Positions 1 through 6,713 of a DNA stretch of 15,730 nt are shown here, in pieces. The position numbers were made by a program, and so were the translations under genes. Each line of letters opens with the position of its first letter. Positions within the stretch are counted from its first letter, which is position 1. The stretch comes from Bordetella parapertussis (GTDB lineage Bacteria > Pseudomonadota > Gammaproteobacteria > Burkholderiales > Burkholderiaceae_B): contig CAMDEF010000066.1 in NCBI GenBank assembly GCA_945895265.1, positions 1 through 15,730 of the forward strand, in the 5' to 3' direction. Under the pieces are notes generated by a model that worked only from the letters and a program-made list of their open reading frames with translations, had not been told where the DNA came from and did no database searches.

Positions 1-1148
1 GAATTCGGGTCGACATACCCCAGCAAAACGTTGCAGTCTGTGACGGTTGGGCGTTTGCCGCCGCGACCATAACAGGCGGGCCCTGGGTCAGCCCCTGCGC
101 TTTGAGGGCCAATATGCACCCCGCCGCCGCTGTCAATCCAGGCGATCGAGCCGCCGCCTGCGCCAATCGAGTCGATATCAATGGTGGGTGCGCGCACCGC
201 ATGGGTGTGTAGCAGGCTGCTGGTGCGAAGTTCGGGGCGCGAGTCGCGAATCAGTGATACATCGAAGGTAGTGCCGCCCATGTCCCCCAACAGAACACCC
301 GGCAACTTGGATTGTTCGCTGGCGCGCACCGCGGCACTGACCCCACCTGCAGGGCCTGACTCAAGCAGCACGATTGGCTTAGCAGCCACCACTGCCGTTG
401 AGGCCAAGCCACCGTTCGATTGCATGAACAGCAGCTCGCCGCGAAAGCCTGCGGCTTGAAGTTGGCTGTCGAAATGATGGATATAGCGACCACAGACGGG
501 GCCTAAGAGGGCGTTCATCACCGTCGAGCTGGTGCGCTCGTATTCTTGCATTTCGGGGTTGACCTGATGCGATGCTGTGATGAAGTGCTGCGGCAACAAA
601 CGCTTGAGAGCGTCGTAGGCTTGTTTTTCGTGCACCGAGTTCACGTAGGCATGCAAAAAACAAATCGCCACCGCTTCGATGTCAGAGGCTTTGATCTTTT
701 CAGCTAGGCTTTTCAGTGCTTGAAGATCAAGTGGTGTCTCGACCGAGCCATCGGGGCGCAGACGCTCAAGTACCTCAAGACGCCAGCGCCGCTCAACCAG
801 AGGCTTAGGGTTTTCAAATTGCAAGTCATACAAATCGGCACGGTCATGGCGTGAGACCCTGCGTAGCTCAAGGATGTCGCGAAAACCAGCGGTGGTGATG
901 AGTGCCGTTTTGGCACCCTTACCCTCGACAATCATATTCGTGGCCATGGTGGTGCCATGCCCGATAAAGCCAATCTCGGCACTTGTTTTGCCACTCAGTT
1001 CTAAGATGCGATGAAAACCGTGCATCGCACCGATTACGCGATCTGCAGGGGTGGTGGGCACCTTCGCCGACCAGATTTGTCCGGTGTTGTCGTCTACCAA
1101 GACAATATCTGTAAATGTGCCACCGACATCAATGCCAATCCGATTCAT
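1..1148 (-). CDS. Hydantoinase A / 5-oxoprolinase family ATPase subunit, N-terminal part (3' end beyond the window)
   Basis: The frame is open from an ATG at 1148 (minus) to the left edge, giving 382 complete residues. The family (HyuA/N-methylhydantoinase A, oxoprolinase, acetone/acetophenone carboxylase subunits) carries out ATP-dependent opening of cyclic amides or carboxylation, usually with a HyuB partner. Visible motifs: the actin-like phosphate-binding DVGGTFTD at residues 7-14, GHGTTMATN at 63-71, ESGPAGG at 263-269, DMGGTTFDVSL at 289-299, the glycine-rich IDSIGAGGGS at 325-334, and SAGADPGPACYGRGG at 350-364. The last visible residues (TVTDCNVLLGYVDPN) match the mid-protein family pattern, so roughly the C-terminal half is missing. 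An AAGGG ribosome-binding sequence lies about 10 nt before the ATG. The substrate cannot be told from this part. A hyuB partner, if present, would be expected downstream, outside the window. Confidence 0.9.
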   Translation of the reverse strand, partial: MNRIGIDVGGTFTDIVLVDDNTGQIWSAKVPTTPADRVIGAMHGFHRILELSGKTSAEIGFIGHGTTMATNMIVEGKGAKTALITTAGFRDILELRRVSRHDRADLYDLQFENPKPLVERRWRLEVLERLRPDGSVETPLDLQALKSLAEKIKASDIEAVAICFLHAYVNSVHEKQAYDALKRLLPQHFITASHQVNPEMQEYERTSSTVMNALLGPVCGRYIHHFDSQLQAAGFRGELLFMQSNGGLASTAVVAAKPIVLLESGPAGGVSAAVRASEQSKLPGVLLGDMGGTTFDVSLIRDSRPELRTSSLLHTHAVRAPTIDIDSIGAGGGSIAWIDSGGGVHIGPQSAGADPGPACYGRGGKRPTVTDCNVLLGYVDPN

Positions 1149-1184
1149 GAGACCGTAACCCTTCGAACAAAAATTCCAACGCTG

Positions 1185-1213
1185 ATCGTCGGTTCATGCT
1201 GACCCGTTGTCAA
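1185..1213 (-). promoter_or_regulatory. Possible promoter for the hydantoinase gene
   Basis: On the minus strand a perfect TTGACA lies at 1213-1208. Seventeen bases later comes GACGAT (1190-1185), a poor -10 matching TATAAT at three of six positions. The position, about 40 bp upstream of the ATG at 1148, is suitable. The weak -10 suggests low or activator-dependent transcription, or chance. Confidence 0.3.
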
Positions 1214-1365
1214 GCCCGAAACCCCTTGGTTTGCCCTAGGTCACGGCGATTTAGACCAATACCGTCCGTTGGCAGTCGAAGGAGCGTACAGCTAGATGGT
1301 CAGCCGCCTTGGTCTGTCACGTGACGGGTGAGGGTTTGGATGACTGCGGTGTAAATAAGGTTTCA

Positions 1366-1395
1366 TTGGAATTTGCCCCGGTAATAAATTAAAAT
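1366..1395 (+). promoter_or_regulatory. Putative sigma-70 promoter for def
   Basis: TTGGAA at 1366-1371 (four of six matches to the -35 consensus) is followed after 18 bp by TAAAAT at 1390-1395 (five of six matches to the -10 consensus). A start of transcription near 1402 would leave a leader of roughly 28 nt before the def ATG. It lies in a locally AT-rich stretch. Confidence 0.5.
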
Positions 1396-1429
1396 GTTAA
1401 TCACGTTACAAATTGAACGACCTTAGCGT

Positions 1430-1942
1430 ATGGCTCTGCTCACTATCCTGCACTTTCCTGACAAACGCCTGCACAAGGTCGCCAAACCCGTGGCCGCGGT
1501 GACAGATCGCATCCGAAAACTAGCGGCTGACATGGCCGAAACGATGTACGACGCTCCGGGCGTAGGCTTGGCAGCCACCCAGATTGACGTGCACGAGCGC
1601 GTTGTGGTGATTGATGTCAGCGAAAATAAAGACGATTTGATGGTGCTGATTAACCCCGAGATCGTGTCGCGCAGTGACGAGCAAAAAACTCACGAAGAGG
1701 GCTGTTTGTCGGTGCCGGGCGTATACGACGAGGTAGAGCGGCCCTCGACGGTGCGTGTACGTGCGCTGAATCTTGAGGGCGAGGTGCACGAGTTTGATGC
1801 CGAAGGGTTATTGGCGGTGTGCGTACAGCACGAGATCGATCACTTAAATGGCAAAGTGTTTGTGCAGCACTTATCGTATTTAAAGCAAACACGCCTTAAA
1901 GCCCGTTTGCGTAAAGAACAACGCGAACTTGAACGGGTGTAG
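1430..1942 (+). CDS. def: Peptide deformylase
   Basis: Removes the N-formyl group from the initiator methionine of nascent proteins in the cytoplasm, using a metal (usually Fe2+) bound by one Cys and two His. The 170-residue length is typical. All three family motifs are present: GVGLAATQ at about residues 45-52, EEGCLSVPG with the metal-binding Cys at about 89-97, and QHEIDHLNG with both metal-binding His and the catalytic Glu at about 133-141. The ATG at 1430 gives the usual N-terminus [14 protein letters not shown]. There is no strong Shine-Dalgarno sequence. A SemiSWEET gene begins 9 bp after the stop and is probably cotranscribed. fmt, its usual functional partner and often its operon mate, lies just beyond on the opposite strand. 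Confidence 0.97.
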   Translation: MALLTILHFPDKRLHKVAKPVAAVTDRIRKLAADMAETMYDAPGVGLAATQIDVHERVVVIDVSENKDDLMVLINPEIVSRSDEQKTHEEGCLSVPGVYDEVERPSTVRVRALNLEGEVHEFDAEGLLAVCVQHEIDHLNGKVFVQHLSYLKQTRLKARLRKEQRELERV

Positions 1943-1951
1943 CCCAGACTC

Positions 1952-2203
1952 ATGCATACCGAAATACTAGGGTACACAGGGGCGTTTTTAACGACCGCTG
2001 CGTTTTTTCCACAAACCTATCAAACAATTAAAACTCGCGATACCAAGGCGATTTCTCTGGCAATGTATGTGATGTTTACGCTAGGGATTGCGCTGTGGTT
2101 GGGGTATGGCATTTTGATTGAGTCGCTACCCTTGATTTTTTCAAACTCTATTACGTTTGTGATGGCGGGTACGATTTTGGTGCTCAAGCTCAAAGAGCGC
2201 TAA
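1952..2203 (+). CDS. SemiSWEET / PQ-loop small sugar transporter
   Basis: An 83-residue protein made almost wholly of three hydrophobic helices (about 5-22, 34-54 and 59-79), matching the bacterial SemiSWEET family (MtN3/PQ-loop), which dimerises to move sugars across the inner membrane. The diagnostic Pro-Gln pair is at residues 20-21 (FFPQTYQTIKTRDTKAISL), followed by the basic loop and a second helix with the conserved Trp (W49). The third helix carries an Asn (N65) where the family has its substrate-pocket Asn. It starts 9 bp after the def stop without a clear Shine-Dalgarno sequence, so it may depend on translation of def. The transported sugar cannot be predicted; some relatives are annotated only as PQ-loop proteins. 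Confidence 0.88.
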   Translation: MHTEILGYTGAFLTTAAFFPQTYQTIKTRDTKAISLAMYVMFTLGIALWLGYGILIESLPLIFSNSITFVMAGTILVLKLKER

Positions 2204-2216
2204 GCCCCTTCGCGCG

Positions 2217-3215
2217 TCAAGCTTTCGGCGCGCCACCCCAACCTTGAATAAACGCCGCAGCGCTTTGCCGCTTGCCGCCAGCGCGTTGTAGTTCAGTCAG
2301 GCGTAAGACGCCTTGCACCGTGGCAAGGTCAATCCCCTCGGGGCTGGTGCCGATGACAGTACCTGCCTCAGTCTGCTTGCCTGTGGACGCGATCGCGACC
2401 GCGTTCCAGACCTTCACCTGCTCGTGAATTGCCGGTAGATGTAGCGTGGCACCGGGCGCCGGGTTAAAAGCTCGAATCCGTCGGGCAAGTTGCACAGCTG
2501 GCTGGGAAAAATCTAGCGCGGCTTCGGCTTTATCAAGCTTTGAGGCATACGTCGCGCCCTCAAGCGGTTGGGGTTGCGCGGTTAAGGTTCCAAGAGGAAG
2601 CGCCTGCAAAGCTGCCACGATCAGTCGCGCTCCTTGCTCGGCTAGCTTATCGTGCAAGGTCGCGGCAGTCTCAGTCTCTGTGATGGCCAGTGACTCAACC
2701 AATAGCATAGCGCCGGTATCCAGACCTTCGTCCATTTGCATGATTGTGACGCCTGTCTGGGTGTCACCGGCTTCGATGGCGCGTTGAATCGGCGCCGCTC
2801 CGCGCCAGCGCGGCAGAAGGCTAGCGTGAATATTCAGGCAGCCGTAGCGCGGTGTGGTGAGCACCCAGCTCGGCAAGATGAGGCCATAAGCGGCAACCAC
2901 TAAAACATCGAGCTGAGCCCCCTGAAGAGCCACTTCAGCGCTGCGTGCCTCGTCTGGATATTTGCCGTCAAGCCGCAAGCTGCGCGGCTGTGCAACCGCA
3001 ATTTCACGCTCGAGGGCGCACTGCTTGACAGCGCTCGGTGTGAGCTTAAGGCCACGCCCTGAGGGGCGATCGGGTTGAGTGAGTACTAACGGCACCTTAA
3101 ACCCAGCTGCCAGAATCGCCTGCAGAGCCTGGGCTGAGAACTCAGGGGTGCCAGCAAAGCCGACCCGCAAGGGGGTTGAGATTGTCGTCGAGGGCGGTGG
3201 AAATGTTGCAGCCAT
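2217..3215 (-). CDS. fmt: Methionyl-tRNA formyltransferase
   Basis: Transfers a formyl group from 10-formyl-tetrahydrofolate to Met-tRNAi, giving the fMet-tRNA used for initiation. In the 332-residue product from ATG 3215 the N-terminal Rossmann domain begins at [11 protein letters not shown] (about residue 16). The catalytic core [12 protein letters not shown] lies at about 128-139 and DEGLDTGAM at about 162-170, so the catalytic Asn, His and Asp are present. The C-terminal OB-like tRNA-binding domain follows. A TTG at 3236 would add seven residues. I prefer the ATG at 3215 because an AGGA lies about 11 nt before it. A TTG directly before [10 protein letters not shown] would give the canonical short start but has no ribosome-binding site. 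The gene is downstream of rimO on the same strand and convergent with the SemiSWEET gene, 13 bp away. Confidence 0.96.
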   Translation of the reverse strand: MAATFPPPSTTISTPLRVGFAGTPEFSAQALQAILAAGFKVPLVLTQPDRPSGRGLKLTPSAVKQCALEREIAVAQPRSLRLDGKYPDEARSAEVALQGAQLDVLVVAAYGLILPSWVLTTPRYGCLNIHASLLPRWRGAAPIQRAIEAGDTQTGVTIMQMDEGLDTGAMLLVESLAITETETAATLHDKLAEQGARLIVAALQALPLGTLTAQPQPLEGATYASKLDKAEAALDFSQPAVQLARRIRAFNPAPGATLHLPAIHEQVKVWNAVAIASTGKQTEAGTVIGTSPEGIDLATVQGVLRLTELQRAGGKRQSAAAFIQGWGGAPKA

Positions 3216-3299
3216 ATTGCTCGAGATCCTGTTCAAAGGCGGGTGATTGATCCGTCGCTAGTGGTCGTCATTTCGGATGAGGCTTGAGAGTTGGGCAAT

Positions 3300-3316
3300 G
3301 TGGGGCGTGACCCCAC
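3300..3316 (-). terminator. GC-rich hairpin just after the rimO stop codon
   Basis: A perfect 6-bp stem GTGGGG/CCCCAC with a 5-nt loop begins at the last base of the rimO stop codon, read on the minus strand. No T run follows, so it is not a classical intrinsic terminator. It may act as an attenuator or 3'-end stabiliser between rimO and fmt, or be chance. Confidence 0.35.
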
Positions 3317-4632
3317 TAAATCTTTTCGGCCCACAGGTCGTACTCGTCAGAGTCAGTGACGCGCACCCGCACCATGTCGCCTGGTTTCAGGGGTACGGCG
3401 CTATCCACAAATACGCTGCCGTCTATTTCGGGTGCGTCAGCACTTGAGCGCCCGACCGCGCCGTCTTCGTCGACCTCATCGATCAAGACGTCGAACTCTT
3501 TGCCGACTTTACGCGCCAGGCGTTCAGTTGAAATCGCCTGTTGATGAGCCATGAAACGGTCGTAGCGCTCTTGTTTGACCTCATCAGGCACAGCACCCTC
3601 AAGTGCATTGGCGGGGGCACCCTCGACAGGCGAGTATTGAAAGCAGCCCACGCGGTCGAGCTGAGCTTCTGACATCCAGTCAAGCAGGTACTGAAATTCG
3701 CTTTCCGTTTCGCCTGGAAACCCAACGATAAAGGTCGAGCGCAGGGTAATGTCGGGGCACTGCTCGCGCCAGCGATGGATCCGCGCCATCGTGCGATCTT
3801 CAAAGGCGGGGCGTTTCATGGCCTTCAAAATGCGTGGGCTGGCGTGCTGAAACGGGATATCGAGGTAAGGCAAAATTTTGCCTTCGGCCATCAAAGGAAT
3901 CACTTCGTCGACATTGGGGTAAGGGTAGACATAGTGCAGGCGAACCCAAATGCCCAATTCAGATAAGGCCGAGCAAAGCTCGGTCATACGGGTTTTCACT
4001 GGGCGACCGTTCCAGAAGCCGCTGCGGTATTTGACGTCGACACCGTAGGCGCTGGTATCTTGCGAAATCACTAGCAGCTCTTTGACCCCGGCGCGCGCTA
4101 AGCGCTGGGCTTCGTCAAGCACATCACCCACAGGGCGGCTGACGAGATCGCCGCGCATTGAGGGGATGATGCAGAAGCTGCAGCGGTGGTTACAGCCTTC
4201 AGAAATTTTGAGGTAAGCGTAGTGGCGCGGGGTGAGCTTGATCCCTTGTGGCGGCACCAAATCTGTAAACGGATCGTGCAAAGGGTTAGGCGGTGCCGCT
4301 TCGTGCACCGCACGCACGACCTGCTCGTACTGTTGTGGCCCAGTCACGGCCAGCACACTGGGGTGTACGGCACGAATCACTGACTCATCGACCCCCATGC
4401 AGCCCGTCACGATGACACGGCCGTTTTCGGCGATGGCCTCGCCGATCGCATCTAACGACTCGGCTTTGGCACTGTCAATAAAGCCGCAGGTATTGACTAC
4501 CACCACGTCGGCGTTGTTGTAGTCGGGAACAATGACATAGCCTTCGGTACGCAATTGTGTGAGGATGCGCTCTGAGTCGACAAGCGCTTTAGGGCAGCCG
4601 AGACTAACAAAACCGACTTTGGGAGAGGACAT
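3316..4632 (-). CDS. rimO: Ribosomal protein S12 methylthiotransferase
   Basis: Radical SAM enzyme that adds a methylthio group to the conserved Asp of ribosomal protein S12 (D89 in E. coli). The 438-residue product has the complete architecture. The N-terminal UPF0004 domain holds the second 4Fe-4S cluster ligands C13 ([12 protein letters not shown]), C49 and C78. The radical SAM motif is GCNHRCSFC with C147, C151 and C154, followed by [13 protein letters not shown]. The C-terminal TRAM domain runs from about 370 to the end ([13 protein letters not shown]). [12 protein letters not shown] and the residues after the Cys triad favour RimO over the tRNA enzyme MiaB. An AGGTGA sequence precedes the ATG. 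The gene is divergent from rsmB and upstream of fmt; a hairpin separates it from fmt. Confidence 0.97.
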   Translation of the reverse strand: MSSPKVGFVSLGCPKALVDSERILTQLRTEGYVIVPDYNNADVVVVNTCGFIDSAKAESLDAIGEAIAENGRVIVTGCMGVDESVIRAVHPSVLAVTGPQQYEQVVRAVHEAAPPNPLHDPFTDLVPPQGIKLTPRHYAYLKISEGCNHRCSFCIIPSMRGDLVSRPVGDVLDEAQRLARAGVKELLVISQDTSAYGVDVKYRSGFWNGRPVKTRMTELCSALSELGIWVRLHYVYPYPNVDEVIPLMAEGKILPYLDIPFQHASPRILKAMKRPAFEDRTMARIHRWREQCPDITLRSTFIVGFPGETESEFQYLLDWMSEAQLDRVGCFQYSPVEGAPANALEGAVPDEVKQERYDRFMAHQQAISTERLARKVGKEFDVLIDEVDEDGAVGRSSADAPEIDGSVFVDSAVPLKPGDMVRVRVTDSDEYDLWAEKI

Positions 4633-4703
4633 GGCACGTCACCTGGCAGGCCGCAGCCCACATGAAAGAGAGCGAGATTTTACCCGCGATCGACGCTAGC
4701 CCC

Positions 4704-4716
4704 TACAATCACCCCA
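4704..4716 (+). promoter_or_regulatory. Putative -10 box giving a leaderless rsmB transcript
   Basis: TACAAT at 4704-4709 matches the -10 consensus at five of six positions and ends 6 bp before the ATG at 4716. Transcription from it would start at or next to that ATG, leaving almost no leader. No convincing -35 was found 16-18 bp upstream, and no Shine-Dalgarno precedes the ATG. This supports 4716 over the in-frame ATG at 4662 as the rsmB start. Confidence 0.45.
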
Positions 4717-6041
4717 TGACACAAGCTGCCCCCGCACTCTCTGATAGTTTATTGGCCGCCGCGCGCGCCATTGGCGCGGTTGAAACCGGCCAGTCTTTGA
4801 CTGAAGCCTTACTCGACGTTCGGCCTGAGCTACGGCCATCTGCGCAGTCCTTAAGCTTTTATGCGATGCGACATTGGGGTCAGGCGATGGCGCTGCGCCG
4901 TCTGCTGCTCGATCGCGTACCGCCCAACCCCACCGTCTTTGCGCTGTTGGGCTTAAGCCTGTTGTTGCTAGAGGTCGCGCTGAGTGACCCTGCCGAGCGC
5001 GACGCCACTGCGCCCACCTATACGGCGCACACGCTGGTGGATCAGGCGGTACAGGCCACGCAGGGGCAGCGCGACACGCTGAATTTCAAAGGCTTAGTGA
5101 ACGCCATTTTGCGTCGCTTTCAGCGCGAGCGCGCCGCGTTGCTGTCGCAGCTCGAGCATGATCTTGAGGCCCAGTACAGCCACCCAAAATGGTGGATTGA
5201 AGCGCTGCAAACGGCTTATCCGCAAGACTGGCAGCGTCTGCTTGAAACGGCCAACATGCATCCACCTCTTTCGCTGCGGGTCAACCTACGCGCGACCACG
5301 CGTGCGGCCGTTGAACAGGCCTTCGCCGCCGCAGGTATCGCTGCAACGCCTTTCGGGGTGGCCGGCTTAGTGCTCGATGTGCCACGCCCGATTGCTTCGT
5401 TGCCGGGCTACGCGCAGGGTTGGTGGTCGGTGCAAGACGCGGGCGCACAGCTTGCCGCCCCCTTGCTTGAGTTAAAAGACGGCATGCGAGTCTTGGATGC
5501 TTGCGCGGCTCCCGGCGGCAAAACCGCACACATGCTTGAGCTCGCGGCACTCAAACTGACAGCGCTTGACATCGACAACGCACGCATGGGTCGTGTCGAG
5601 CAAAACCTTGAACGCTTAGGCTTGCTCAATGACGATGTTGAGTTGATCGCTGAAAGCGCCATGCGCGCGCACACGTGGTGGGACGGCAAGCCCTTTGACG
5701 CAGTGCTCGCCGATGTGCCATGCACTGCCTCAGGTATTGTGAGGCGCCATCCCGACATTCGTTGGTTGAGGCGCTTCACAGACCTCAAGCCGACCGCAAA
5801 ATTGCAACGAGAGATTTTGGATTCACTGTGGAGCTTGGTCGCACCCGGAGGTAAATTATTACTTGTCACGTGTTCGATTTTTCCGCAAGAGTGCGAGTTG
5901 CAGGCACAGGCCTTTTTAAAGCGTCATGCTCAGGCGGTACGCTTACCCGCGCCGGGTCAGTTGTTACCCTGCCTGGCCGACGCCGAGCGACCGGCAGGGC
6001 AAGACGGTTTCTTTTATGCTTTGTTTGCTAGACAGGTTTAG
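4716..6041 (+). CDS. rsmB: 16S rRNA (cytosine-967-C5)-methyltransferase
   Basis: Methylates C967 of 16S rRNA with S-adenosylmethionine (the Sun/Fmu/RsmB family). From ATG 4716 the product has 441 residues, the family's normal length. An N-terminal NusB-like RNA-binding domain covers about 1-150. The Rossmann methyltransferase domain has the SAM-binding motif DACAAPGGKT at about 261-270. Motif IV is DVPCTASGIVRRHPD, with Cys about 336. Motif VI is VTCSIFPQE, with the presumed nucleophile Cys about 386. The Val before Pro-Cys replaces the commoner Ala, a mild change. An upstream in-frame ATG at 4662 would add 18 residues unlike the family. I chose 4716 because of the likely leaderless promoter. 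It is the first gene of a probable operon with DUF4390, ntrY and ntrX. Confidence 0.95.
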   Translation: MTQAAPALSDSLLAAARAIGAVETGQSLTEALLDVRPELRPSAQSLSFYAMRHWGQAMALRRLLLDRVPPNPTVFALLGLSLLLLEVALSDPAERDATAPTYTAHTLVDQAVQATQGQRDTLNFKGLVNAILRRFQRERAALLSQLEHDLEAQYSHPKWWIEALQTAYPQDWQRLLETANMHPPLSLRVNLRATTRAAVEQAFAAAGIAATPFGVAGLVLDVPRPIASLPGYAQGWWSVQDAGAQLAAPLLELKDGMRVLDACAAPGGKTAHMLELAALKLTALDIDNARMGRVEQNLERLGLLNDDVELIAESAMRAHTWWDGKPFDAVLADVPCTASGIVRRHPDIRWLRRFTDLKPTAKLQREILDSLWSLVAPGGKLLLVTCSIFPQECELQAQAFLKRHAQAVRLPAPGQLLPCLADAERPAGQDGFFYALFARQV

Positions 6042-6055
6042 GTGTTAATCACACG

Positions 6056-6655
6056 ATGACGGCTTGGGCGACCTTGTTGCTAGGATGTCAGCGAGGCCTT
6101 TTAGGTGTGCTCGCAGCGTTGCTGTGCCTGGTTGTCTCTGTGAGTCAAGCGGCAGAGCCGCGCATCGAGCGCATCGAGCCTTTGATTACCGAGGGGCAAC
6201 TTACACTCGATCTTGATTTGACCTTTGAGCTTGGTCGAGTGGTGACTGAGGCTGCTGAGCGCGGTGTGCCGCTTTACTTCACGTTTGATTTAAAGATCAC
6301 CTCGCCCAGGTGGTGGTGGTTTGACCGTGTTCTAGTCGAGGCGACCTTAACTCGCCGTTTGACTTACAACGCACTCACGCAACAATGGCGTGTGGCAACA
6401 GGCGATTTGTTTTTACCGGTCAAATCTCTAAACGAGGCGCTGGCTGTGCTGAAGCAAGTACGCGGCTGGCCCGTGGCCCCTTCCGATCGGTTTGATAAAA
6501 ATCAGCGCTATGACGGACGCATCAGGATGCGACTCGATGCCTCTCAGCTTGCCCGACCTCTGCAGCTTGAGGCAGCGAGCCGAAGTGCTTGGTCGCTTGC
6601 AAGCCCTTGGGCGCCGTTTGATTTTTCGATTCAGCAAGCAGGGCCTGCCAAATGA
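6056..6655 (+). CDS. DUF4390 family secreted protein
   Basis: A 199-residue protein of unknown function in the DUF4390 family, which in betaproteobacteria commonly lies between rsmB and the NtrY-like kinase. The first 33 residues look like a signal peptide, with a hydrophobic core GLLGVLAALLCLVVSVSQA and a likely cleavage site near SQA-AEP. The rest is probably periplasmic. The mature part is rich in beta-strand-like segments and has a characteristic SPRWWWFDRV stretch at about 82-91. It starts 14 bp after the rsmB stop, with an AGGTG about 12 nt upstream that overlaps the stop. Its place directly before ntrY suggests a role linked to sensing by that kinase, but this is inference from position only. 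Confidence 0.85.
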   Translation: MTAWATLLLGCQRGLLGVLAALLCLVVSVSQAAEPRIERIEPLITEGQLTLDLDLTFELGRVVTEAAERGVPLYFTFDLKITSPRWWWFDRVLVEATLTRRLTYNALTQQWRVATGDLFLPVKSLNEALAVLKQVRGWPVAPSDRFDKNQRYDGRIRMRLDASQLARPLQLEAASRSAWSLASPWAPFDFSIQQAGPAK

Positions 6656-6713
6656 GCCGGCATCTGGCCTTGCAGGCGCGCGCATCGGTTCAAACGCTGG
6701 TGGCGGGGCACCT

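Larger units (their letters stand above)
1149..1429. other. Intergenic region between divergent hydantoinase gene and def
   Basis: This 281-bp stretch separates two divergent genes. No convincing coding frame is seen. It holds the putative minus-strand promoter near 1185-1213, a 10-bp perfect palindrome GTCACGTGAC at 1316-1325, and a plus-strand promoter candidate near 1366-1395. The part next to def is clearly richer in A and T than the flanking genes, as expected for a promoter region. Confidence 0.6.

Noticed and set aside
1..14. EcoRI and SalI sites at the very start, resembling a cloning linker
   Set aside because: The bases read in frame as the conserved hydantoinase sequence GYVDPN, so they are natural gene sequence; the window may simply begin at a restriction site.
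2204..2232. GC-rich repeat between SemiSWEET and fmt as a bidirectional terminator
   Set aside because: Only short GCGC-type arms are present, no T run on either strand, and most of it is fmt coding sequence.
4631..4648. Possible sigma-54 promoter (TGGCAC followed by TGGCA) between rimO and rsmB
   Set aside because: The GG-to-GC spacing is one base too long and the -12 element is TGGCA rather than TTGCA, so it fails the strict consensus.
5408..5869. Open frame of 153 codons on the minus strand within rsmB
   Set aside because: It lies opposite a gene with all family motifs, has no recognisable domain, and is expected by chance in DNA of this base composition.
6492..6713. Upstream extension of the ntrY frame over the end of the DUF4390 gene
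   Set aside because: It would put 74 residues of low-complexity, non-membrane sequence before the first helix and overlap another gene; ATG 6714 has a ribosome-binding site and begins at the first membrane segment.
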